Positions 30,240-43,500 of a stretch of 64,000 nucleotides of DNA are shown here, piece by piece. Location: the NCBI RefSeq assembly GCF_905475465.1, contig NC_062251.1, positions 6,007,001-6,071,000 of the forward strand, read 5' to 3'. The notes under the pieces were generated by a model. That model was not told where the DNA came from. It made no database searches and saw only the letters and a program-made list of their open reading frames with translations. This DNA comes from Pieris napi. Taxonomy: Eukaryota > Arthropoda > Insecta > Lepidoptera > Pieridae. Made by a program: the position numbers and the translations under genes. Each line of letters opens with the position of its first letter. Positions within the stretch are counted from its first letter, which is position 1.

Positions 30240-31396
30240 ATATAATTCTTAAATCTTACTAATCATTAATTTATTACATCTTTATTTTTTTGTATTAAAA
30301 TTAAAAAAATATTTTTTACATTGTAAATTTTTAGTTTCTTTTTTTTATAGTCTGGTATAAGTTGTTTTTTTAATAATTTTATGGCCTGGTAACGAGACCT
30401 TTAAGCCAATTTTTAGTTTATATATGTACAAGGACAATATAGAATCATTGCTAAAACAAAGGTCGCCAGCACCGTACCAGAAGTTATCAGCTACCAACAC
30501 TAAGCGCACTGATCTATGTATCTCTTCAGATTGTGCAGTGTGCACTTTGGATACAATTCGAAAGTAACAGTAAATAAAATCTAAATAAAATATATTTTTT
30601 CTTATTCGCTCCGACGAAACGAATGAATGAAAACCATTTTGTCATTATATGTATTTAAAAAATGTATGGAGAATGACAAAATTCTTTAGGTTAATCTCTG
30701 CTGCCTCGCCTTATGCACGATTGCTGAAAGTCTTACATAGTCCGCTTTGCTATATATTTCCGTTTGATGTGGATTCGACTTCCTGTAGCGGCCTCACTAA
30801 ACCAGACCGCCATTATTAGACCAGACATTTAAAAAAAGAGCAGAACGTTCAATCACGGCAACCCGTCAACTAGTTAAATGGGTGTTAATTGGCTACAGTA
30901 GTTGCCTCTTATGATTGATCCGTAGGGCCGTAGGCACCAATGCGTCGCTATTAAAAAGAAACACGATACGGTTTGTCTAAGTCGCGGTTTATTCAAGTAT
31001 TCAATACATAAATAGTAATGGACGATTTTTAAAGACAATAAAAATAATAGATTAAAAAACCCAAGCTTTGAAAGTCGCGCGCCTAACGACGAGTTAGTTT
31101 AACATTGAATAATACTGCTCACAGAAATAATTAATGTTAAACTAAAATAAAATATTACATTTATAATAAGTAATTTGAATTTAATATATTAAATTAAGTG
31201 TAAATATAGGATAACTTTCAAGTTTTAACAAAATATGTACCTACTTATATTTCGATCTTTATAATATTGCGTTATATGCGATAAGAAACACTTCACAGTT
31301 GTATGATAAACAAAGGATAAACATTTCTTGCCGACAATACTGTCAATAATAAAACATAAGTCGGTTGATAGGCGGTAATTGATAAGTAACTTTTAT
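30240..31396. other. Intergenic region upstream of the aldo-keto reductase gene
   Basis: AT-rich. A short block at 30365-30420 (TTTATGGCCTGGTAACGAGA) resembles the LINE-tail sequence next to 20450. A TCAGTT motif at 31397-31402, matching the arthropod initiator, lies 44 bp before the first start codon. Otherwise nothing recognised. Confidence 0.35.
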
Positions 31397-31440
31397 TCAG
31401 TTGATATTTGATAACATAACCGCGTGGATTACACATCATA

Positions 31441-31512
31441 ATGGGTAAAGTTCCAGTAATAACGTTTAATAATGGAAAAACCATACCTGCAGTTGGATTA
31501 GGAACGTGGAAG
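31441..31512 (+). CDS. Aldo-keto reductase alternative first exon 1a
   Basis: 24 codons beginning MGKVPVITFNNGKTIPAVGL and ending GTWK, with donor GTGAGA. It supplies the first beta hairpin and the GLGTW motif that borders the active site. It ends in phase 0, the same as exon 1b, so either can splice to 39753. Initiator-like TCAGTT lies 44 bp upstream. Confidence 0.8.
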
Positions 31513-34500
31513 GTGAGATGTATTAAATATAATATTTTTAGTTTATCCGCCAATTGAGACTACGGAAATGTACCTATATACTTACATAAAATATTTTGGT
31601 TATTTTGTAATTAGTAAGTAGTCGCCCTTTAGCCAAAAGTTGTATGACTTTAACTGACTTTTCTTTCTCTTTTTGTATTATTAGGTAAACCCAATTATCT
31701 CGTGGAACAAAATATTTATTAAAATTAGTATAAAAGTTTCAGGTCGAATATATGAAACAAAAATGAATATAGGTATTTTTACGCTACAACGATATACCTA
31801 TGTGCGCCCTAATATTGTATACTTTGAGCCTCTGAATCAAACTTTTATATTTGAATTTAAAGTGCATATATCCGAAATTAAGAAAAAAATTATAAGCGTT
31901 TCTGATCTTAAATTAACATAGACAAAATTCTTAAAACTATTTAAGATTGTTAGACGTAAATGTCATCATTAATAGTAAACGTCAAACACGCCGGTATTTT
32001 AATTCTGAATTCTAATTAGAATTTAGTTTAATTTCATTATTTAAATTGGTTTACAATTCACATAGCTTGAACGCCAACCAATCGAGTTATTATCTAATTA
32101 ACTGACAACTGTGCGTGTTCAAGTAGTCACGTAGTGGAAGTTAGTAAAAATGGCATCGTCTGTCCCTATAGTGAAACTTTCTAATGGTTTTGAGATTCCT
32201 ATGCTTGGACTTGGAACTTGGCAGGTATTATAAAATAATATATTATAATTGTAAACCAAGATAGATATTTGAGTCAATAAAATTACTGTGTAATATAAAT
32301 AATACATTATTAATATTGCTTCTAAGAAGTTATACAAGTAGGAAAAATTGTTTTTTAAAGTTTCCTTTTTTATATACAAAGTCTATTTTGGTTATTATGT
32401 TCTTCCTTTATATCTCCTATATAACACTAGTAATTTATATAAATATGTGATATATTTAAGTAGAAATATTTAGCTTATGGTCGGAAAAAGAATTTGAAAA
32501 GCCAGTTCAGTTGTTCCAGATATTACTTGGTACATATGTACAGTTTATCATAATAATAAATATCCTGTAAATACTCTTCATGATTGACTTACTATATGGT
32601 AGATAAGTATATGACATGTTAGTACTCGGAAAGTTTATGGGCATTGTATAAGCATGTGCACATAGAAGAAAAATATGGTTCACTAAGTTTGAAATCTTAA
32701 TCACCGAGTCACTAATGTAACCAGTTTGCACATCCTTTATTTCATAATATTAATGTAAATGGAATAATTATCTTTTAAATAATCATGCTAACATTAGCAT
32801 TCATTAGCAGTATTCAAGTTACTTCATTCACATTTTTAACATACTTGTTCAATTTGAATTGCGGATTAATTGGTTTATACTAATGGAACAGGTATAGTTT
32901 GTCTAGTTTATTAAATTTCTTAATTCAATTATAATTAACAATAGGCCTACATCCAACATGCAAATACTAATACATTTATAATTACACAAGGTTTGTTATA
33001 AAGTTGGCTTTTTTTAAATCTATTACATATGAGACAGCTTTACATGCGTTTAAAGAATTGTTTTTTTTTTATAATAATACCCATACATGATGAATTTATT
33101 CGAGACATGCAGATGGTGCTGCCACACACCACACCGGTTCCCCGAGTAACACGGACTCCTTACATAACTTAGGAATTGATTGCAGGCAAACATTTATAAT
33201 TATTATATTTATATATATAAAAATATAAGTCATATATATATAAATATATATGACTTATAGGTCTTGAGAAAAAACTAATGGAACAAAACAAAGCAATTAA
33301 AACATATGTAAACAGTGAAAGGGACAATAATAACACATGCAAAAGAAAAAGTGCATATTAAATAATATATAAAATAAATGTTTAATCGTAAATACAGTTT
33401 TCAATATGTTAAATCAATTTGAATTGATCGAAAATACGGTGCATTGTAGGCAAAATCGTGATTTATCTGAATCCTTTGATAAACAACATTGCAAAACTTT
33501 AATGTAGCATCCCATTGATATCAACGGTAAATTGATTTTTATTGTACTTATAAAATATGCAATTTATATTTACTATCGGCCTGTATAATGCAATAAAATT
33601 TTGCCAATAGTAAACTCAAACTGAAAATATCTTTCTTCATGTAGGTAAACAAGTACACTTATGAATTGTCAGAAAGAAGTTAAATTAATTGTAAATTTAC
33701 ATTTACTACCAGTTCGCAAGTCAAGGGCGTAGAGCGGGTAAGAAGAACTGTGCAAGAAACTTTCCGCCACTCTTTTTAATCGCTAAGTTTTGAGTCATAA
33801 GTATTTCTCAAATTTATAAAAAGCTTTATTGATTAATTTTCGTTTAACGAGGGCTTTGAATTTATTTAGTGATAAGTAATTCTCTAATTTCGCGTCTCAC
33901 ACATTCAGAAGTAATATATATGTACTGGGAATCTCCCGTATGCCAAAATCCAATACATTTTTCACGTACGATACTTAGGATATAAGTGTGGTTGAAACTT
34001 AAAGACAAAGTTAAAAACTATGTGATCCGGAAGCCGTACATAAATAAATCACGTAACACATACCAAAAAGATAAAGTGGAATTATGAGCGGCCCATTTCA
34101 ACTGGACCAAGTGGGTCACATTTGTGATGGCAGATGGGTCAAGACTCTTACGAATGGTGGGCCAGGAAAATATCCGTGGGGAAATGGCAGCTATCACCCC
34201 AGTTTTATTAACAAGAGTGTTCACAAATCTGCGTTCGCTTTTAGAGGAGTGCCGTGATTTAGATGATGTTATATAAAAAAAATAAACTACATTTAACTGC
34301 CTATATTTTATTTCAACAAAAAAAAATCTTTTGTATTTATTTTTTTAGCCTATACTTAATAAATGCACGATCTATTGCGCCACCCGATATATTATAGATA
34401 TATAGTAGTATTAATATAACCAATATTAGTCAAACACATATACTTTTATATATTAGATCATATTATATTATATATAAACATATTTCCGAATCACAAATTT

Positions 34501-37500
34501 ATCATATCTCGTTATTATAAACGAACTCGCAATTCGGTGTGCCTTTTGGCATAGGCCTCCCCAGCTCTCTCCAATGAGTTAATTGTTTCTTTTTTATGAG
34601 GTGAAAATGCGCTTACGCAGTCCCGCATCAAGGATGTCGAGCTTGACGCGGGGACTCTGGGGACTACACTCAAATCCCTCTGCTATTCAGAGGGGTAGCG
34701 AGACCCCACCCACGATTCATGTTTTATTATTATTAGTATAATTTTTTTTTTAATGTATCCTTTATTAGTTTAGTTTGTTTTTTCTTTTTTTTTGTTCCTG
34801 TTTAGTATCTTTTTCTTTACAATTATATGTTATACCCCACCCACGATTCATGTTTTATTATTATTAGTATAATTTTTTTTTAATGTATCCTTTATTAGTT
34901 TAGTTTGTTTTTTCTTTTTTTTTTGTTCCTGTTTAGTATCTTTTTCTTTACAATTATATGTTATACCCCACCCACGATTCATGTTTTATTATTATTAGTA
35001 TAATTTTTTTTTAATGTATCCTTTATTAGTTTAGTTTGTTTTTTCTTTTTTTTTTGTTCCTGTTTAGTATCTTTTTCTTTACAATTATATGTTATACCCC
35101 ACCCACGATTCATGTTTTATTATTATTAGTATAATTTTTTTTTAATGTATCCTTTATTAGTTTAGTTTGTTTTTTCTTTTTTTTTGTTCCTGTTTAGTAT
35201 CTTTTTCTTTACAATTATATGTTATACCCCACCCACGATTCATGTTTTATTATTATTAGTATAATTTTTTTTTAATGTATCCTTTATTAGTTTAGTTTGT
35301 TTTTTCTTTTTTTTTTGTTCCTGTTTAGTATCTTTTTCTTTACAATTATATGTTATACCCCACCCACGATTCATGTTTTATTATTATTAGTATAATTTTT
35401 TTTTAATGTATCCTTTATTAGTTTAGTTTGTTTTTTCTTTTTTTTTTTGTTCCTGTTTAGTATCTTTTTCTTTACAATTATATGTTATACCCCACCCACG
35501 ATTCATGTTTTATTATTATTAGTATAATTTTTTTTTAATGTATCCTTTATTAGTTTAGTTTGTTTTTTCTTTTTTTTTTTGTTCCTGTTTAGTATCTTTT
35601 TCTTTACAATTATATGTTATACCCCACCCACGATTCATGTTTTATTATTATTAGTATAATTTTTTTTTTAATGTATCCTTTATTAGTTTAGTTTGTTTTT
35701 TCTTTTTTTTTTTGTTCCTGTTTAGTATCTTTTTCTTTACAATTATATGTTATACCCCACCCACGATTCATGTTTTATTATTATTAGTATAATTTTTTTT
35801 TTAATGTATCCTTTATTAGTTTAGTTTGTTTTTTCTTTTTTTTTTTGTTCCTGTTTAGTATCTTTTTCTTTACAATTATATGTTATACCCCACCCACGAT
35901 TCATGTTTTATTATTATTAGTATAATTTTTTTTTTAATGTATCCTTTATTAGTTTAGTTTGTTTTTTCTTTTTTTTTTTGTTCCTGTTTAGTATCTTTTT
36001 CTTTACAATTATATGTTATACCCCACCCACGATTCATGTTTTATTATTATTAGTATAATTTTTTTTTAATGTATCCTTTATTAGTTTAGTTTGTTTTTTC
36101 TTTTTTTTTTGTTCCTGTTTAGTATCTTTTTCTTTACAATTATATGTAATACATGTACACTTTTTGCCTACCTCATGTAATTTAATACATTTTCTTTTTT
36201 TTTCTCACAGTGGTTGCCTATAAGAGATCGCTCGAAAGCGATAAGGCCGCCAGTTGCCTTTCCTTTACTCGTAATTTTGTTAAATTTTTATATCATTAAG
36301 CAACAAAGTGTAAATAAATAAAATAAAAACACCTTAGCCCTTCACACGCCCTTAAGATGCCTCGGTTCGCTAGGCATTCTACCCAAGGGACGAGTTCATT
36401 GGTTACTCTGGTTACTAATGTCATCTATGTGGAACCAGCTGCCCACTGAAGTATTTCCGAACCAATTCAACTTATGGTCCTTCAAGAAAAGAGCGTACCA
36501 ATTCTTAAAAGGCCGGCAACGCACTCGCGAGCCCTTTGGCATTGAGAGTGTCCATGGGCGGCGGTATCACTTAACATCAGGTGAGCCTCCTGCCAGTTTG
36601 CCCCCCGCTCTATAAAAAAAAATCTAGCTATCGTGGTTTTTGGCGCCGTTCTGGTCCAATCTCTTCGTCTTACAGTGCCTACTTCGAGGTTTGCGAGGAA
36701 TTTTGGATGCCGCGCTTCTAAACAATGACTTGGTGCTTCGGTCAAACCATTGTCTAAGGTTTTTCAACCAAGACGTGCGTTAGGTCAGATCTTCTACCTG
36801 CAACTTTGCCTTGTATGATTAGTTGAAGGATCTCGTGTTTTTTGTTACGTAAAACGTGTCCGAAATACTCAAGTTTCCTTTTCTTAACATAAGCACTTCT
36901 TTGTGCTTTTGCATTCTGTCCAAGATATTTTAAGCATACGTAGATAAACCCAGATCTCGAACGCTTCCAGTTTTTTGGACACAGATTCTGTCAGCGTCCA
37001 AGATTCTATGCCCAATCTCTTGGATACCGCATAGTTTGACGGCTCATTGGTCTAGTGGTTAGTACCCCTGACTGCGAATCCATGGGTCCCGGGTTCGATC
37101 CCCGGCTAAGTCAAACATCGATGTGATGAGCATTAGTTGTTGTGCTTAGGTCTTGGGTGTTTACATATGTATTTATATGTCTATCTATCTATAATATGTA
37201 TGTATATCCGTTGCCTAGTACCCATAACACAAGCTTCACCAGCTTAGCATGGGACTAGGTCAATTGGTGTGAATTGTCCAAAAGAAAAAAGATATGTGCG
37301 TGTACTAGTAGTAGTACACAAGTTAGAAGTGAAACTTCTTTATGACCTTATTTTTCGAAAAATTATCTATAATATGCAACTTTACAGAAATTGGTTAAAT
37401 AAAGTTAAATTAGATAAAGTTTAACAAAAGGCTTTTAATATCACAGACTTGAATACAAATAATACAATTATTTCATTTTACCTTATTACCACTAAGATTA

Positions 37501-40500
37501 TTACAGAATTTCATAAATTGTAATAGAATTTTTAGTATCATTGTTATCGTAATTTTTGTTATTAATGGTTTAGAATCTCTTTGAATCAACCCTGGTAGGG
37601 ACAAGAAAAAGACGCGCGTAACGGTCAAATGTGACGCGTAACCGAAACATGTGACGCGTAACGAAAAAATGTTACACAATTTTTTTTTCCAACCCCGATA
37701 AAGAAGTTTCACTTCAAAAAAGTTACCCGTGTGCTCCATTTATTAAGTTTGCAGCTAAGTATGTGACCTGTTCATCTTCATTTTAAGTGATTCATATATG
37801 CTATATTTGTTACTTCTTTTCTTCTAGGACATATTCTAGTTATTCATAAATTATGTTATACATATTTTATATTATACTAGCTGGCCTGGCGAACATCGTA
37901 CCGCGTAACAGTCGATTCTTTATTTTTTTTTAATACTTATTCTGCTATTCGGGACACTGGTCTAGCTAAGATAAAAAAAAGAAAGTTGATAAGACAACAA
38001 TTACATTAAGTCAAAAAATAAAAATTTACCTTCCCGAAACCCCTCCACTAACATTTGAACTTTATGATATGGTATTAAAGTTCAAATTGACTTTTAAGTA
38101 TTATTACGAATATTTTGTATGGGAATATAGAAAAGTGTTGTTTTTAGACGTTTTTACTCAATTTTTTTAATTTTTCTCTCCGTAAGAAACATCCTCGTAC
38201 TTCAAGGAATATTATTAAAAAAAATCAGACAAATCGGTCAAGCCGTTCTCATGTTATGTCGTGACAACGGAAAACGGGTTTCATTTTTATATGCATATAT
38301 GTATATAGATAATAAATGTCAAGGGTATCGTTAAGTTCAATTCTAGAAGAGCGATACGTTATCGTTAGGCATATATAACATTCGCAAGATTACATCAATA
38401 AAATAGAATTAAGGGATTTATTCATTCGATAGCTTTGTCGTTATGAATACAGCTTATATAATCTATGGTTTAGAAATTTTAATCTTTATGGATATGTTCA
38501 GATATATTAAATGAAACACAGGATAACAATTGGCTTTAATTGTTTTAAACTTGAGCTTATAACTAAGATAACATTAGTGGGGCTCTTCATGGTCGCCAAA
38601 CTCCAAAAAAGTACATTGTTTCTTTCCATTTTTCGTCATCGTTTCTTGAAGTAGGGCAAATGGAAAAAAATATATGGTGGAGTTGAGTAGTTTATGTATT
38701 TTGTTTTCGCTGCACGATTTAAATAACTTCGCTGGATAGAAAAAAACTCCAAACGTAGCCGATTTTTGACACTTTGAATTTATTTGAAATGATTGAAATT
38801 GATTTTGAAATTTACTCGATATATTTTATCGCAAGCCAAGTAATCCATTTCAGCATTACGGGCCGGCGCGCCTCAGTGCTCCAGCTCTCCACTGCGCCCC
38901 GCAGTCCATCCCGAGACACTGACACAGCAATTCGTGCTGGGATAGGGCCTTAACAAAAACTAACTTGACTTATTGAAGAGTTCGTAAATCTAATTGACAC
39001 TTATGTTATTGGACATTATCTGTAAACGAGTATGTTAAATTATAGTTTATGAGTGTGGTAAAAAATAAAGGGCTCATATTAAACACCTGTTTTACAAATT
39101 ACTCGCAATAAAACTTTGTTTTTCATACTGTCAATATAGCCTACTAAGGAATTAGAGTATTGTTAATGTGTAATACTGAAATAAAATATGGCCACAAGGG
39201 GTCTTTAATAAGAAATTAAATAAGGTGAGCTCAGTGGCGTAACCATACCATATGCGGCCCGTGGCAAATTCTTTTGATCACGTTGTATTCAGTTTAATTT
39301 TAATAAAATACGAGATTTTTTAGCAATTACACGTAGCATATGTCCCACTAATGGCCATAAGCCTCTCTTAGGCGAGAGGGAATGGTCTGTAGTCCCCACG
39401 CTAGCCCAATGCGTATTGGAGACTTTACATTCATCCATAGACCATAATATCTCTTGGACAGGGGCCCTCTTGGGTCGGGGGCCCGTGGCACTTTGCCAGC
39501 CCTGCCACCCTATTGTTACGTCACTGGATGAGCTCCTGTGCCTCACACGTCAACTTTTACGTTTCTGCTAAGCGGGAATCCTATATGTCTTGTTATTAAT
39601 ATTGTTATTATGCTATATTTTCTGACATGACACTGTGAAAACTTTAATATTTATATGCTTAAGATAACGCTTTTATAATATTTATTCGAATTACTTTTAA
39701 ATCAATAAAAATTGCTTTGCAAAAGTTAACTTTGTTTAATTGATTGTTACAGTCCAAGCCGGGTGAAGTAGAGACAGCTGTCAAAGCAGCCATAGACATC
39801 GGCTATAGACACATAGACTGCGCTTACGTCTATGGAAATGAAAAGGAGGTCGGTGACGCGATTGCCGCCAAAATTAAGGAAGGTGTTGTGAAACGGTACG
39901 TTTTCGTGTCTACGTCGTCTATGGTCATTTGTTATTTTAAGGGCCATAGAGAAATTAGGAGATAAAATAAGTATTAGCTGGAACACCCATAAATAATTAA
40001 TTTTGTTTTTAATACAGCGAGGATCTCTTCATCACCTCAAAGCTATGGAACACCTTCCATCGACCCGATCTGGTGAAGAAGGCTCTTCATGAGACCTTGG
40101 CGAATCTTCAACTTAAATACCTTGATCTATACCTGGTGCATTGGCCACACGCTTATAAGGTAATGTTATTATATTTAGTTTGACAGTTCGACTGCCCTCA
40201 CGATGTTTTCCTTCACCATACGAGCGAGTCTTAAACGCGCACGTGGAAAAGTCATTGATGCTGGCAAGGTTCGAACCTACGACCTCAAAGATTTGAATCG
40301 CACGCTGAACACTATTCTTTGTATTAGGGAGCGTTCAAGTATTACGTCACGCAATTTTTGAAGATTGACCCCCCCCCCCTCATGTAATGCGCCGTTACGT
40401 TTTTCTGTACCCAATAGTAAAACGTTTCGTGACCACCCAGTGACTCTTTATACCTAAAAGTTACTATTATATGATGTAAAGAACTGGAAAGTAGGAACAA

Positions 40501-43500
40501 AATAATATTAACAATAACGCGTAATTCAATCCCCGCCCCGCATCGTAACGTTTTACAAAAGGACCCCCCCCCAAATTCGTTACGTAATACTTGAACGCTC
40601 CCTTATAATAAAAAAGGGGGAAGACACTTCTATTTCAGTTTATTCCAGGAAGACGGTGACCTCTTCCCGGCTGATGAGTCAGGCAACATCCAGTTCTCGG
40701 ACGTAGATTACGTGGACACTTGGAAGGCTATGGAGCCCCTTGTGGGTGAGGGTCTCGCCCGCAGTATTGGGATCTCAAACTTTAATTCCCAACAGATTGA
40801 TCGGCTTCTGAAAGTGGCTACCATTAAGCCTGTTGTCAATCAGGTAGGGAATCTAAATTATGTATTGTCTATAATCTGTGCTTGCCAGGGGAAAATCATT
40901 CCATGACATACGACCTCCAACTTAATAAGAGTGAACTTCTCCATCAATGACGACTCATTGGTCAAGTGGTTAGTACCCCTGACTGCGAATCCATGGGTCC
41001 CGGGTTCGATCCCCGGCTGAGACGAACATCGATGTGATGAGCATTTGGTGTTGTGCTTAGGTCTTGGGTGTTTAAATATGTATTTATATGTCTATCTATC
41101 TATAATATGTATATCCGTTGCCTAGTACCAATAACACAAGCTTCACCAGCTTAGCATGGGACTTGGTCAATTGGTGTGAATTGTCTTTAAAAAAAAAAAG
41201 GCCGGCATCGCACCCACTAAAAATAGGTGACCGTGTGCTGCGATGACTGCTCTTTTTGTGGGTCCCGTACGCCCCTATTATCTATATATATAAAAATGAA
41301 ACCCGTTTTCCGTTGTCACGACATAACATGAAAACGGCTTGACCGATTTGTCTGATTCTTTTTTTATAATATTCCTTGAAGTACGAGGATGGTTCTTACG
41401 GAGAGAAAAATTAAAAAAATTGAGTGAAAATGTCTAAAAAGAACACTTTTCTATATTCCCATACAAAATATTCGTAATAATATTTAAAGGCAATTTGAAC
41501 TTTAATACCATATCATAAAGTTCAAGTGTTAGTGGAGGTGTTCCGGGAAGGAAAATTTTTATTTTTTGACATAATATATTTGTTGTCTTATCAACTTTCT
41601 TTTTTTTATCTTACTAGCTAGACCGGTGTCCCGAATAGCAGAATTTAAAAAAATAAAAAAAAATATAAAGAATCGACTGTTAGGCGATACGATGTTCGCC
41701 AGGCCAGCTAGTATTAAATAAAATTGGAGTTACAAGGGTTGCCACCTTTTTTCAATTAAAGTACATAGGTACGCCATTACTAACATACAAGTATATTATG
41801 ATACACAAGAAAGAAAGAACATACTATCATAGTAAGGGTTGAGCTTAGGGACCTCCCGTAGAACAATTTTTTGCAGCTGATGACCTCATCTATCCCCTAG
41901 TTGCGTTTGATCCACGACTTTTTGGCCACCCTGTATATGCCTATGCTTGTCACATTAAATATTGTCAATACTAATAAAATGTATAATATTATAAAGAGGA
42001 AATATTTGATTTCAAAAATTATTTCACCGTTGGCAAGCTACACTATTCCCGAGTGACATAGGCTATGTTTCATTTTCAAAAAAATTAGGGATGCTTACTA
42101 AAACTTGAATAATTTAACCCAAGGTGTAAAAAAATAAACAAAAAACGACAGCATATCTCTGTCTTTTATAGTTACGTCACAATAAGCGTCCTTTAATTAT
42201 TTTTTTTTATTAAAATACCACCGCTACAAAAGCCTCTTTATTCGTACCTAGGTATTGATCCTTATCAAAATAAATACCATCGTTTGACATAAGCTACAAT
42301 TTAATGGCATAACCACCAAAAAGCATGGTGGATTGGTGTTCTCCTGCCGTTTCTCTTGAATAGTTTACTACTATGTAATATAACAAAAATCTTAGCCACA
42401 GCAACGCTTGGCCGAGTCTAATAGTATTTAATATTAGTATACGACCTCTGATGGAGTGAAGTCCTCCTTCAAATTCTTCTTTCTGTCTCTCCTCCTTAGG
42501 TCTGTTTAACTTTCATAAATTACGTTTTATTCAATTAATTTTTTCCAGGTCGAATGCCACCCATACCTTAACCAAATGAAACTCCAAGAGTTCTGCAAGG
42601 CGCGCGATATAAAAATCACCGCGTACTCCCCACTTGGGTCTCCAGACAGACCGTGGGCCAAGCCAGATGACCCTCAGCTGATGGAGGACCCCAAGTTGAA
42701 GGCTATCGCTGACCGGCTTGGAAAGACAGTTGCTCAGGTGCTGATTAGGTAAGGTATTTAAACTTTGTGGTTTTGTGTTCGATTTCTAGGGGGATAAATA
42801 TCTTACAAAGCATAAAATAGGTGGCTCAAAAGAAAGGTTACATTTCGTCATAGTCGAAGAATAATGACGGATCTGACAAATAGTAAACTTTACAGGGCAG
42901 CCATTTCAAAATAATATAATCATGTTAGTTTTTTGTCATAACTTTTTTAATTCATATTCTGTAATTATGTAAATTAGCATACAAGCAAACAAAAGGGTTT
43001 GTTTTGAAATAAATAAAAATAGTAACATTAAATTACACAATTTTCCAGAAAAACTACATGTTTCTATCAAATCCGTCACTTTATCGACTGATTAATTTGA
43101 AATTTAAAACACATGGATTTTTTTTTTAATGTAGCCGTAATGTTTAGTCAATGTTTTATCCAAATATGATAAAAAGTGGATTTTAGATTTTTTTCACGTC
43201 CGACATTGTTCTACGGTCGTGACGATTTATTTATTTAGCGTTATGTGAAAATGTTAGACTGGCCGTCATAGTAATTTTATTGTTGGATTAAATGAGTGCC
43301 GCGAGTATTTTTAAGAAATAAATACCCAAGATGTGTACTTTAGTAATGAAAAAACACTTTTTTGATACACGACTTACTATTTTAATCGATCAACTAAATA
43401 TGAACTTCCTTTTGAGACACCCTGTATTTTTAATAAATCTATTGTGACACAAAAACAAATAATGATAATGTTCTGGAAATATTATATGTAATGCTACTAT

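Noticed and set aside
31441..31512. Exon 1a as the remnant of a separate, lost aldo-keto reductase gene
   Set aside because: Not excluded, but the intact frame, good donor and matching phase favour an alternative first exon of the same gene. Kept as the rival explanation.
34704..36150. CRISPR-like repeat array
   Set aside because: There are no spacers. Whole 131-133 bp units repeat head to tail, and this is a eukaryotic intron.
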